This document shows, in pieces, positions 1-7,614 of a DNA stretch of 8,981 nucleotides. The stretch spans positions 1-8,981 of the forward strand of contig JADFXE010000023.1 in NCBI GenBank assembly GCA_015233705.1. Reading direction: 5' to 3'. How positions within the stretch are numbered: the first letter of the stretch is position 1; each line of letters opens with the position of its first letter. The notes under the pieces are model-generated. The model was not told where the DNA came from, did no database searches, and saw only the letters and a program-made list of their open reading frames with translations. The translations under genes and the position numbers were made by a program. Source of the stretch: Candidatus Omnitrophota bacterium. GTDB taxonomy: Bacteria > Omnitrophota > Koll11 > Zapsychrales > Fredricksoniimonadaceae.

Positions 1-153
1 CCTTGGCCTTGTGATAGGCGGCCATGAGCATGACGCCGGTAAGCTCGCCGTGCGCAGATATTCCTCAGGCAGAAGGCCCTTCACCGGAACATCGCTCTGG
101 GGCTGTTTGAACCCCTGGCGACGAGGCTGGCTCTTTTCAAAAATAAGTTTCAT
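1..153 (-). pseudogene. gcvPB: Glycine dehydrogenase (decarboxylating) subunit 2, 5' end, with internal deletion and frameshift; runs off the window
   Basis: This is the start of the PLP-binding half of the split glycine cleavage P-protein. It begins at ATG 153-151, overlapping the gcvPA stop as ATGA, with a GAGGTG Shine-Dalgarno just upstream. The first 34 codons read as a normal GcvPB N-terminus (MKLIFEKSQPRRQG..., ...VPVKGLLPEEYLR). From about position 55 to the window edge, a different frame encodes AHGELTGVMLMAAYHKAK, the well-known GcvPB segment that normally lies about 100 residues further on. The initial frame gives nonsense there (TASLPASCSWPP...), and the second frame has a TGA at 67-65 just before the match, so no single frame joins the two parts. 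The missing stretch should include the conserved LPEVSE and FYPLGSCTMKYNP region. As written, no functional P-protein could be made. An assembly collapse is the main alternative to a true pseudogene. Identification as gcvPB is firm; the cause of the break is not. Confidence 0.7.
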
Positions 154-1487
154 CGAAGCACCTCGGCCAAAGCCTCAGCGTAGGCAACAATTTCATCTTT
201 AGTCCGCTTTTCCGTCACCGCAACAAGAAGATAATTCTCCATGCCCTTGTAATAACGGCCCAGCGGGAATCCGGCGGCAAAACCGCGGCTGATCATCGCC
301 TCGATCACATCATTGGCATTCTTTGACAAAAGGATCGCGAACTCATTGAACGTGAGCGACGAGCGCTTGACCTCAACGCCCTTGACCTTGGCCAGCTCCA
401 GCCGCGCGAACTCGGCCTTGTCAAGATTCAGCTGCGCCATTTCCTTCAAGCCCTGTTTGCCGACCAGAGACAGGAAGATCGACGCCTGGACCGCATTCAA
501 CGCCACGTTCGTGCAGATATTCGACGTCGCCTTCTCCCGGCGGATATGCTGCTCACGGGCCTGAAGCGTGTTCACAAAACAGCGGCGGCCTTCAGCATCG
601 ACCGTCTCGCCAACGATACGGCCCGGCATCTGGCGGATGAATTTCTTGCGGGTCGCCATGAATCCCAGATACGGCCCACCGAAACTGAGCGGCAGCCCCA
701 GGCTCTGCCCTTCGCCGGTCACGATATCAATGCCCATGGCTCCCGGCGTCTTCAAAAGGCCGAGCGAGATGGGATAAACGCTTCCGATCACCAGCGCTCC
801 GACGGCATGCGCCTTCGCAACGATGTCAGAATAATCATCCACCGTACCGAAGAAATTCGGGTTCTGTACAATAACCGCCGCCGTCTTGTTATCCAGCAAT
901 TTAGCGATCGCCGCACGGTCCACCTGGCCGTGAACGACCGAAGTCTCGACGAATTCAAGGTTCAAATTATGCGTGTAGGAGCGGATAAGCGTGCGGTAAA
1001 TGGGGCTGACGCCGCTGTCCATGACGATCCTCTTGCGGCCCGTCACGCGTACCGCCATCATCATGGCCTCGTAAAGCGCTGTGCCGCCTTCGTAGACCGA
1101 GGCATTGGCCACATCCATCTCGGTCAACGCACAGATATTGCTCTGGAATTCAAAGAGTGCCTGAAGCGTGCCCTGGGCGCATTCCGGCTGGTAAGGCGTG
1201 TAGGCTGTGTAGAACTCGCCGCGCGAGATCAGTGCCGGGCAGGCTGCCGGCACGTAATGGTCATAGAATCCGCCGCCGATGAACGGAATAAGCTCATTGG
1301 AATTCTTGCGGGCCAGTCGATCAAGCTTGCGCATGACCTCGTACTCGGAAAGACCGGCCGGAAGAGCAAACGCCTTCGGCGCATGCTGCGGCTTGATATC
1401 AGCAAAAAGTTCGTCGATGCTCTTGACCCCGATGGTCGAGAGCATCTCTTTGATATCCTGATCTGTATTGGCAATGTAGGGATTCAA
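150..1487 (-). CDS. gcvPA: Glycine dehydrogenase (decarboxylating) subunit 1
   Basis: This is the N-terminal half of the two-subunit P-protein, which with GcvPB decarboxylates glycine and passes the aminomethyl group to lipoyl-GcvH in the cytoplasm. Its 445 residues match the usual family length. Typical features are the N-terminal PYIANTDQDIKEML...SIDELF region, GGFYDHYVP (72-80), FYTAYTPYQPE (92-102), GTLQALFEFQ (106-115) and NASVYEGGTA (128-137). In this family the PLP lysine lies in the partner subunit, so its absence here is expected. The start is TTG (1487-1485), chosen because family similarity begins there and an AGGA (minus strand, 1498-1495) sits 7 nt upstream. The frame stays open further upstream but has no ATG, GTG or TTG before gcvH. 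The gene follows gcvH after 62 nt and overlaps gcvPB by ATGA, indicating translational coupling of the two subunits. Confidence 0.95.
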   Translation of the reverse strand: MNPYIANTDQDIKEMLSTIGVKSIDELFADIKPQHAPKAFALPAGLSEYEVMRKLDRLARKNSNELIPFIGGGFYDHYVPAACPALISRGEFYTAYTPYQPECAQGTLQALFEFQSNICALTEMDVANASVYEGGTALYEAMMMAVRVTGRKRIVMDSGVSPIYRTLIRSYTHNLNLEFVETSVVHGQVDRAAIAKLLDNKTAAVIVQNPNFFGTVDDYSDIVAKAHAVGALVIGSVYPISLGLLKTPGAMGIDIVTGEGQSLGLPLSFGGPYLGFMATRKKFIRQMPGRIVGETVDAEGRRCFVNTLQAREQHIRREKATSNICTNVALNAVQASIFLSLVGKQGLKEMAQLNLDKAEFARLELAKVKGVEVKRSSLTFNEFAILLSKNANDVIEAMISRGFAAGFPLGRYYKGMENYLLVAVTEKRTKDEIVAYAEALAEVLR

Positions 1488-1512
1488 CGGCGCGTCCTGG
1501 TTGGCGCAGAAA

Positions 1513-1540
1513 TCAAAAGACCGCAGAAGCGGCCTTTCAA
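1513..1540 (-). promoter_or_regulatory. Hairpin between gcvH and gcvPA, possible attenuator or processing site
   Basis: In the 62-nt gcvH-gcvPA gap the minus strand can fold into a stem of about 12 pairs. The core is AAAGGCCGC-TTCT-GCGGTCTTT (1537-1516), with one G.U in the core and two more at the base. The T-run that follows is short and partly used by the stem (CTTTTGATTT), so it would be a weak terminator at best. Its place inside an operon suggests partial attenuation or protection of the upstream gcvT-gcvH mRNA. The fold is seen in the sequence; the role is inferred. Confidence 0.4.
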
Positions 1541-1549
1541 GGCTAAAAA

Positions 1550-1963
1550 TTATTCCTCGGCGTCGGGATCATCTCCCCGGTCAAGGCTTTCGAGATAACT
1601 CGAATATTCATCCGCGGTCATCAAATTCTCGGTCTCATCCGCATCCGAGATCTCGATCTTAGCGATCCATCCTTTATCATAAGCATGTTTGTTGATGAGC
1701 GAAGGATCCTCCTTAAGCTCATCATTGACCTCGGTGATCGTGCCGGAGATCGGCGAAAAAATATCGCTCGCCGCCTTGACCGACTCAACCGAAAGAAGCT
1801 GCTCAAACTGCTCCACTTCCTTGTCAACGACAGGAAGGTCCACAAAGGTAATATCCCCCAACGCGGACTGGGCATAATCCGTAATGCCGACCGTGCCGAT
1901 ATTGTCTTCCACGTTGATCCACTCATGCTCTTTGGTGTAAAGGTAATGCTCAATGATCTCCAT
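1550..1963 (-). CDS. gcvH: Glycine cleavage system H protein
   Basis: This small lipoyl carrier shuttles the aminomethyl intermediate between the P-protein, GcvT and dihydrolipoamide dehydrogenase. Its 137 residues show the N-terminal YTKEHEWI (9-16), the GITDYAQSALGDITFVDLP core (26-44) and the lipoylation motif VESVKAASD, with the modified lysine at about residue 63. SPISGTITEVN (70-80) completes the barrel. The tail (ESLDRGDDPDAEE) is acidic and makes the protein slightly longer than the usual 125-130 residues. The ATG at 1963-1961 is preceded by a strong AAGGAG five nucleotides upstream, in the 17-nt gap after gcvT. It lies in the canonical gcvT-gcvH-gcvPA-gcvPB order. Confidence 0.97.
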   Translation of the reverse strand: MEIIEHYLYTKEHEWINVEDNIGTVGITDYAQSALGDITFVDLPVVDKEVEQFEQLLSVESVKAASDIFSPISGTITEVNDELKEDPSLINKHAYDKGWIAKIEISDADETENLMTADEYSSYLESLDRGDDPDAEE

Positions 1964-1980
1964 AGGACTCCTTAGATGCC

Positions 1981-3072
1981 TCAGCTTTTAAGTGACCCTT
2001 CCTTATAAAAGGGGCGCGGAACAATCTCGGCCTTCTCTTTGAATTTGTCATCACCAAATATAATGACTTTGCCAGAATTCGTAAATGATTTTTTTATAAA
2101 TCCGATGCCGATGCCGCAGCCCAGCGCCGGCGAAAAGGTTCCGCTCACGACCTGGCCGATCCGCTCGCCATCCGTCGAGAAAAGTCCATATCCCTGGCGG
2201 GGAGCCCGGCGCGAGGCCGAGACAAAATGAACGATCTTCTGCGCTACGCCTCCCGCCTCCTGGGCCAGCAGCGCCTTTTTGCCGATAAAATCTTTGGCAA
2301 GATCAACGAATTTCTTCAAACCCGCTTCCAGCGGCGTGATCTCTTCGGTCAGCTCATGGCCGTACAGCGGATAGCACATCTCGACCCTGAGAACATCCCG
2401 AACGCCCAGCCCCGTCGGCAGAACACGGCCGTCCGCCAGAACCGCTCCCCAGATCTTGGCCGCCTTGTCCCACGGATAATAGATCTCATAACCCAGCTCG
2501 CCGGTGTAGCCGGTTCGGCTGATGATGACACGCTCGCCGGAGAGGTCAAATTCATCGAAGGTGTAATACTCGAGCTTCGCGATCCCCGGGACGATCTTCT
2601 GCAGAACCTCCCGCGACAGCGGCCCCTGGATATCCAGCTTGGCGGTCTGGAAACTCACGTCCTTGAATTTGGCTTCCGTACTGATATTCTTCTCGAAATT
2701 CGCCCGGTCCTTATCAATGTTCGAGGCGTTGACCACGACCATCCACTTCTGTGCGGCAATGCGATAGACGATCAGGTCATCGATCACGCCGCCCTTCTCG
2801 TTCAACGCCATGCCGTAACGGCAGGTCTTGACCGGCATATCCTGGATGGATTGGGTCACGATACGGTCAAAAGACGATGCCGGTCCGTCGATCAAGAACT
2901 CGCCCATGTGGGAACAATCAAAGATGGAACAGCCCTTGCGGTTGGCCTCGTGCTCCTTGATGATCCCGGAGAACTGCACCGGCATCTCCCATCCGGCAAA
3001 AGGGACCATCTTGGCGCCAAGGGCGAGCTGCTGCTCAAAAAGTGATGTGCGAAAAAGATTACTCGTGCTCAT
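1981..3072 (-). CDS. gcvT: Aminomethyltransferase (glycine cleavage system T protein)
   Basis: GcvT releases ammonia from the aminomethyl-lipoyl arm of GcvH and forms 5,10-methylene-tetrahydrofolate in the cytoplasm. The 363 residues match the family length. Visible motifs are PFAGWEMPVQF (24-34), CSIFDCSHMGE (48-58), GGVIDDLIVYR (94-104; the D98-D99 pair is where the family's catalytic aspartate lies), RTGYTGELGYE (186-196), GLGVRDVLRVE (221-231) and YGHEL with the following TPLEAGL (237-252). The ATG at 3072-3070 lies 7 nt after the stop of the GH94-like gene, and the Shine-Dalgarno AAGGG overlaps that stop (TAAGGGTCAG-ATG). This leaves no room for a promoter or glycine riboswitch directly in front of gcvT. 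It is probably co-transcribed with the genes to its right. Confidence 0.97.
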   Translation of the reverse strand: MSTSNLFRTSLFEQQLALGAKMVPFAGWEMPVQFSGIIKEHEANRKGCSIFDCSHMGEFLIDGPASSFDRIVTQSIQDMPVKTCRYGMALNEKGGVIDDLIVYRIAAQKWMVVVNASNIDKDRANFEKNISTEAKFKDVSFQTAKLDIQGPLSREVLQKIVPGIAKLEYYTFDEFDLSGERVIISRTGYTGELGYEIYYPWDKAAKIWGAVLADGRVLPTGLGVRDVLRVEMCYPLYGHELTEEITPLEAGLKKFVDLAKDFIGKKALLAQEAGGVAQKIVHFVSASRRAPRQGYGLFSTDGERIGQVVSGTFSPALGCGIGIGFIKKSFTNSGKVIIFGDDKFKEKAEIVPRPFYKEGSLKS

Positions 3073-3079
3073 CTGACCC

Positions 3080-6000
3080 TTATTCCAGGTAAATATCTAT
3101 TCTCTCAACCTTGCCGTCGCGGACATCGCCGGCAAACGGTGCCGGGATGATCGCACCCGCGATCTCCTGCGTCTTTTTGACACCGGCATACTGCAGGACT
3201 GCACGCTTCACAGCCGCTGCCTTAACGCCGAAAGTGTCCCGGCGGGACGAATTATGGTAAACAACCAGGGTCCGGCCCATAAAATTAAAGGCATACGTGC
3301 CGGCCGGGAACGTCAGCTGGGCATCTGCATACAACACCGCGGCCTTTTCCTTGCTGAAGAAACAGCCTTTCAGCACCGGACCGAAGACCAGCTGCAGCTT
3401 TCCATTATCGCTCAATGAGAACGGCGACACGCCGGCGCTCATGAACATCCACATGTTGACGAACTCAGCCGTGCTCCCCGAGAGCCGGGCGACAAATCCC
3501 TGCCCGTGAAGGCTCTTATCCGGATGAGCACTGGAGACGATAAAGGAAGAATTCTCCAGAATGCTCCGCCCATAACGCGCCGGGTCCATGAACGCGACGC
3601 AGGAGGAATCAAGGTCCTGATAAAACTCCTGATAAAGCCCCTGACGCAAAAGCTCCAGGAGATATTTATACTGCATGTGCAGCCAGATCGACTCGTTCTC
3701 AAGCCAACCGCGCGGAAAAACGCGCGTACGGCCGACCTCTTCGGTCTCGCTGGTGATATCGGCGTTCAGCTTATAAAGCTTGAGCGTCTTGTCAAAAAGC
3801 GAACTCTTCCTGACCTTCTCGTGAAGCGCCAGGGCGCGGCCCGGGTCCTGCTCGCTCTTGAGGGCGTGCATGAACCCCTCGAGAAAAAGCGGCATATCAT
3901 GACGCTGGAACTCCAGCGGACGGACGTGGGCATTCTCCTTGCCTTCATCCTCGGTCCGGATATATTCATACTTGGTGACCTTATGGAAGAAATACGTCGG
4001 AAAAAGACCGTCCTTGTCACGCGCTGCCTGCGCCGCCTTGTCAGTCCGGCGGATAACGCTCTTGAGCAGGCGACGGACATCTCCCATGGCCTGCGGCTTT
4101 TCCAGCCCGCTGATTCCCTCACGGACCTTGAGCCGGTAAGCCTCCTTGACGTCATTGGCCTTCTTCCAATAATCCAAAGGCGCTTCACTCTGTTCCAAAA
4201 TGACCACCAGAGCTGCAATAAAGTCATGAAGCTCCTCGAACACTGCGACCGGACCAAGAGTGCCGCCCGGCATCTTGTCCAACGACTCCAGGACAAACTG
4301 CGCAAACCGTCTCAGTTCAAACGTCTCGGAAATGGAGGAGCCCAATAAACCAGGAAGACCGTTAAGGGAATCATACCAGCTCGGCTTGTTGGCCTCCATC
4401 TCGACGCCGATACCGCTGGGATCCAGGGTCGCGGCCTTGTTTGCAATCAGGCACAGCATCTTGACCAAAAGACTCGTGTAATAAACCTCACCTGCTCCCC
4501 GATGAACGCGCAGCTTATGGCCTTTGTCCTTATCATGACGACCTTCGTGAAGTGACTCATACTGCCGCACCCCGCGCGAAGTCAGGATATACCGCTTGTC
4601 CCTCGGCAAGGTGTGAACAGAATTGTGGTAAAAGAAAAAGTCCCTGTTTTCCATAAGAATGAACTTGAGATTCTCCGGATAAAGCGCCAGATAACTTTCC
4701 AGAAGGTCCAGATTGTACGTCCAGTGATCAGACCAGAAACCTTCGCCATGCTGGGCGGTCTCGAACTTTTGACATCCGCCGAGAACATGGGTCAGGAATT
4801 CCATGGCCGGGCACTTGAGGGCGATATCATGATCCACCAGAAACTTGAAAAGATCTCCGGGCATGAAGCCTTTCCAGAGAAAAGTCTTGAGGCTGTCCAG
4901 CGGACCGCTCTTAACATATTTGTCCAGGATCTGGCCGACCTTTTCCGCATCTTCCGCCACGAACATCATGCCGCAAACGACTAGCGGGTTGTAACCATCA
5001 GCCTGGGTCAGGCTGAAAAAATTGACAACAGCATTCTCCTTAAGATCCAAATTGAACCAAACGTCGTTACGCCGGTTCTGGTTGACATCACGGTAATTGC
5101 CATTACCCTGCGACAAATACGTCGGCGAAAGGCGGAAGGCATTGTAATCGCGCTCCAGGTCGCCGTGCTTGCGGCTGTAGACATTGAAGACCGCCGGTCC
5201 CTCGCTCGTCTGCAAACTGATCGGAAGACCGCCGCGAAGGACGTTATCCAAAAACGTCTGGCCGCAATAGGCATCGAACTCCGGAGAGGAACTGTGCGTG
5301 AACGCCCGCTCTTTGATCTGGTCAATGATCTGCTTGTTGCGCTGGCGCTTTTTCTCCATGAAACCGCGCGCGGTCAGCTTCTTCACCGTCTCATTGAGCT
5401 CATCCACGCTGTGGGCGAAGCCCGTGATGCTGATGACCTCCTTGACGCCCTGCGGCTTAAGCGAGAACTTCACAAAGCTCATCGCCGACGGCGTGCGGTT
5501 ATCCATCTGCTGCACTTTGGGCATGACAAAAGATTTCTCGGCGAGAAAACGTTCAGGCTCAAGCAGATCAGTGGCCTGACCAAAGACCGCTGCCGCCTCC
5601 ACGATCGGGTCTGCCAGCGTTCCGGACTTGGCCTTGGGATCAAAGGCAAAATAGAAATTCCCTTCCTTGATATGGTTGACCTGCGGCACGTCAGCCGCCT
5701 CGACATCCAGCTGAAAATACGGCGCCTTCTCCGGCAGATTGCGGACCTTATACCAGGCCTCAATGGTCCGGCACATGTTCTTCATGACCCAGTCGTTCTG
5801 ACCGTAAGGGATGATCAGCGGCAGGCCGTCGATCATCTGGATCTTGAGCTCGCTCTTAGAAACATTCTTAACAGTCACATGGCGCACCAGACCGGCGAAA
5901 GGCTCCTCCGGCATAGTGTAATAATTGACCGCCACGGAAAGGCCAAGCGTCTCGTTCACTTCTTCGATCGTCATATCATGGGAGGTGATCTTCATCAGCT

Positions 6001-6334
6001 GCCTGACCTTGTACGGCGAAGTCGCCAGACTGTGGAACGGCTCATAAAACTTATCGACGCTGCCTTTGGTCACCTTCAGGAAGGTCCGAAAGCCCTGGGT
6101 CGATGTCAGACGATAGGATTTGTTGGCCGGCTGAAACTCCAGGATGGCCTTGTCCTTGGATTCAATGCCGAACGAGGCCAGGCCCTGGCCACGGTTGACA
6201 TAGAACACCCACATCGGGATACCCCAGATGCCGGCAATGCCAGGGAAGAAATTGGCAAAAGGCTTGGCCTGATTGTAATTCTCAAAGACGAATGTTCCGT
6301 CCTGCTGCAGATAATATTTCACTTCAGCTTTCAT
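3080..6334 (-). CDS. Large GH94-like (six-hairpin) carbohydrate-active protein, possible phosphorylase
   Basis: The product has 1084 residues, with no signal peptide or membrane segment, so it is probably cytoplasmic. It looks like the large proteins often annotated as cellobiose phosphorylase-like: an N-terminal beta-rich region (FANFFPGIAGIWGIPMWVFY at 27-45, NRGQGLASFGIESKDKAILEF at about 48-68, STQGFRTFLKV at 78-88), then a helical (alpha/alpha)6-type domain with GEGFWSDHWTYNLDLLESYL (530-549), FYHNSVHTLPRD (568-579), NKPSWYDSLNGLPGLLGSS (649-667) and FPRGWLENESIWLHMQYKY (near 890-915). By analogy with the DWND motif of GH94 enzymes, D655 in SWYDSLNG is a candidate general acid; this is inference. 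A cytoplasmic phosphorylase or hydrolase acting on an oligosaccharide fits best, but the substrate is unknown. GH149- or GH161-type beta-glucan phosphorylases of similar size are alternatives. The ATG follows GGGGAG, which overlaps the deacetylase stop. Confidence 0.6.
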   Translation of the reverse strand: MKAEVKYYLQQDGTFVFENYNQAKPFANFFPGIAGIWGIPMWVFYVNRGQGLASFGIESKDKAILEFQPANKSYRLTSTQGFRTFLKVTKGSVDKFYEPFHSLATSPYKVRQLMKITSHDMTIEEVNETLGLSVAVNYYTMPEEPFAGLVRHVTVKNVSKSELKIQMIDGLPLIIPYGQNDWVMKNMCRTIEAWYKVRNLPEKAPYFQLDVEAADVPQVNHIKEGNFYFAFDPKAKSGTLADPIVEAAAVFGQATDLLEPERFLAEKSFVMPKVQQMDNRTPSAMSFVKFSLKPQGVKEVISITGFAHSVDELNETVKKLTARGFMEKKRQRNKQIIDQIKERAFTHSSSPEFDAYCGQTFLDNVLRGGLPISLQTSEGPAVFNVYSRKHGDLERDYNAFRLSPTYLSQGNGNYRDVNQNRRNDVWFNLDLKENAVVNFFSLTQADGYNPLVVCGMMFVAEDAEKVGQILDKYVKSGPLDSLKTFLWKGFMPGDLFKFLVDHDIALKCPAMEFLTHVLGGCQKFETAQHGEGFWSDHWTYNLDLLESYLALYPENLKFILMENRDFFFYHNSVHTLPRDKRYILTSRGVRQYESLHEGRHDKDKGHKLRVHRGAGEVYYTSLLVKMLCLIANKAATLDPSGIGVEMEANKPSWYDSLNGLPGLLGSSISETFELRRFAQFVLESLDKMPGGTLGPVAVFEELHDFIAALVVILEQSEAPLDYWKKANDVKEAYRLKVREGISGLEKPQAMGDVRRLLKSVIRRTDKAAQAARDKDGLFPTYFFHKVTKYEYIRTEDEGKENAHVRPLEFQRHDMPLFLEGFMHALKSEQDPGRALALHEKVRKSSLFDKTLKLYKLNADITSETEEVGRTRVFPRGWLENESIWLHMQYKYLLELLRQGLYQEFYQDLDSSCVAFMDPARYGRSILENSSFIVSSAHPDKSLHGQGFVARLSGSTAEFVNMWMFMSAGVSPFSLSDNGKLQLVFGPVLKGCFFSKEKAAVLYADAQLTFPAGTYAFNFMGRTLVVYHNSSRRDTFGVKAAAVKRAVLQYAGVKKTQEIAGAIIPAPFAGDVRDGKVERIDIYLE

Positions 6335-6342
6335 ACTCTCCC

Positions 6343-7101
6343 CTATTCCTCTTTTCGAGATGCCCCTCTGGTCTCCCGGAACAAATTATAAAACCCTGAC
6401 AATTTGAACCATAAAATCAAATCTGTGTCACTGTTCTTCAGCCGCATCCGCTTGATGGCCCAGAAATCCCTGTTGAACCGTCCCGGCCCGCGGTTGGTCG
6501 TAAAAGCGGCCGTATAGCCTGCCTTGCGGGCGATTTGTTTGACCTCATCATCATATCCACCCGTCGGATAAGCCAGATAATTGACCGGCGAGCCAAGCAC
6601 AGCCTCCAGGAGTTTCTTGCTGCCGACGATCTCCTGTTCTTTCTGGGCCGATGTGCACTTTGGAAGATAGGCATGCGTCGAGGTATGGCTCCCGATGGTG
6701 ATGCCGCGCGCGGCCGCATCTTTTACCTGATCTGATGACATCTCATTCTTCTCAGGATGCGAGATCGCCTTCACAAAAAAAGCCGCTGGGAAATGGCGCT
6801 GCTCGAGGATCGGAAGCGCCGTGGTGTAATTATCCAACTCGCCATCATCAAAAGTAATGACAACGCTTTTACAGCAAAAATTATTCCCGGAATTCAGGCC
6901 CTTCACATATTCATCCATGGAAAGGACACGATAACCCCGCTTGGCCAGGAAATCCATCTGCTGGGCAAAAACCTGAGGAGTGACGGTATTGAAATAACTG
7001 TGTGTCGGCGAATGATCATTAATGCTGTGGTAGGTGACGACCGGTGTGACATACAACAAGGGAAAAGACAAGAGCAGGCCAACAAAGAGCAGAACGCCCA
7101 A
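6343..7101 (-). CDS. Membrane-anchored polysaccharide deacetylase (NodB/CE4 domain)
   Basis: This is probably a metal-dependent N- or O-deacetylase acting on a cell-surface polysaccharide or peptidoglycan. Counting from TTG 7101-7099, there are 252 residues. A hydrophobic segment (about 2-20) precedes VVTYHSI. The CE4 motifs are TFDDG (83-87, catalytic base and metal Asp), SHTSTH (138-143, metal histidines H139 and H143) and AYPTGGYDDE (177-186). The C-terminal PGRFNRDFWAIKRMRL matches the usual end of the fold. The start is uncertain: the frame is open back to 7167 with no ATG or GTG, and no Shine-Dalgarno precedes the TTG. The open extension reads LRKISSIFVL before GVLLFVG, supplying the positive charge expected before a signal anchor. 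A non-standard start near 7131 (CTG) or 7113 (ATT) is therefore possible. It lies between the YqeY-like and GH94-like genes, 8 nt from the latter. Confidence 0.88.
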   Translation of the reverse strand: MGVLLFVGLLLSFPLLYVTPVVTYHSINDHSPTHSYFNTVTPQVFAQQMDFLAKRGYRVLSMDEYVKGLNSGNNFCCKSVVITFDDGELDNYTTALPILEQRHFPAAFFVKAISHPEKNEMSSDQVKDAAARGITIGSHTSTHAYLPKCTSAQKEQEIVGSKKLLEAVLGSPVNYLAYPTGGYDDEVKQIARKAGYTAAFTTNRGPGRFNRDFWAIKRMRLKNSDTDLILWFKLSGFYNLFRETRGASRKEE

Positions 7102-7136
7102 TAAAACAAAAATGGATGATATCTTACGCAGCGGGG

Positions 7137-7589
7137 TTACAGAGCGGCCAATCTTTCCTTCACCAGTTCACTGACAAGTTTCCCATCTGCCCGGCCGCTG
7201 ACCTTGTCACGAACGACCTTCATGACATTACCCATATCTTTCATAGACGTGGCGCCCGCTTCCGTAATCGCCTGGTCAATGGCCGCCTTGATCTCCTCGG
7301 CCGCCATCTCGGCCGGAAGATAGGATTTCATGAGCTCTACCTCGGCCTTTTCCTTGGCTGCCAGGTCCATACGACCGCCTTTTTCAAACTGCTCGATGGA
7401 ATCCTGGCGCTGCTTGATCTGCTTCTTGAGGACCGCAGCCACGCCGGCGTCATCCAGCGCTTCCAGGCGCTGGTCGACCTTAACCTGCTTGACCATGGCA
7501 CGCAAATAACTTAAAGCAGATGAACGCACCGTGTCCCTGGCCTTCATGGCCTGGATATAATCCTGATCGATCTTCTTCTCCAGCGACAT
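7137..7589 (-). CDS. GatB/YqeY domain protein
   Basis: The product is 150 residues and matches the stand-alone YqeY family, a helical domain related to the tail of the amidotransferase subunit GatB. The exact role of stand-alone members is not settled; a tRNA-linked function is usually assumed from the GatB relationship. Visible signatures are IKQRQDSIEQFEKGGR (58-73), KAEVELMKSYLP (81-92) and GNVMKVVRDKVSGRADGKLV (120-139). The ATG at 7589-7587 was chosen over an in-frame TTG six codons upstream because GAGGGG lies just before it and MSLEKKI matches the usual N-terminus. The stop (TAA, 7139-7137) lies inside the open frame that leads into the deacetylase gene. Confidence 0.93.
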   Translation of the reverse strand: MSLEKKIDQDYIQAMKARDTVRSSALSYLRAMVKQVKVDQRLEALDDAGVAAVLKKQIKQRQDSIEQFEKGGRMDLAAKEKAEVELMKSYLPAEMAAEEIKAAIDQAITEAGATSMKDMGNVMKVVRDKVSGRADGKLVSELVKERLAAL

Positions 7590-7614
7590 AATCTTCCCCT
7601 CTTTCAAACGTTGG

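Noticed and set aside
1513..1540. Full transcription terminator ending the operon after gcvH
   Set aside because: The T-run is short and partly inside the stem, and gcvPA/gcvPB follow in the standard order with coupled translation. It is kept only as a possible attenuator.
546..1598. Long plus-strand open frame (350 codons) opposite gcvPA and gcvH
   Set aside because: It is antisense to well-supported glycine cleavage genes. Its translation is rich in Arg, His and Asp without family motifs, as expected from codon bias on the opposite strand.
2227..4348. Plus-strand open frames of 272 (2227-3045) and 280 (3506-4348) codons
   Set aside because: Both are antisense to gcvT or the GH94-like gene, lack recognisable domains and spacing consistent with a gene, and show the same shadow composition.
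5165..6391. Plus-strand open frame of 408 codons opposite the GH94-like gene
   Set aside because: The minus strand encodes a coherent protein with recognisable motifs and a good Shine-Dalgarno. The plus frame is a mirror product with biased composition.
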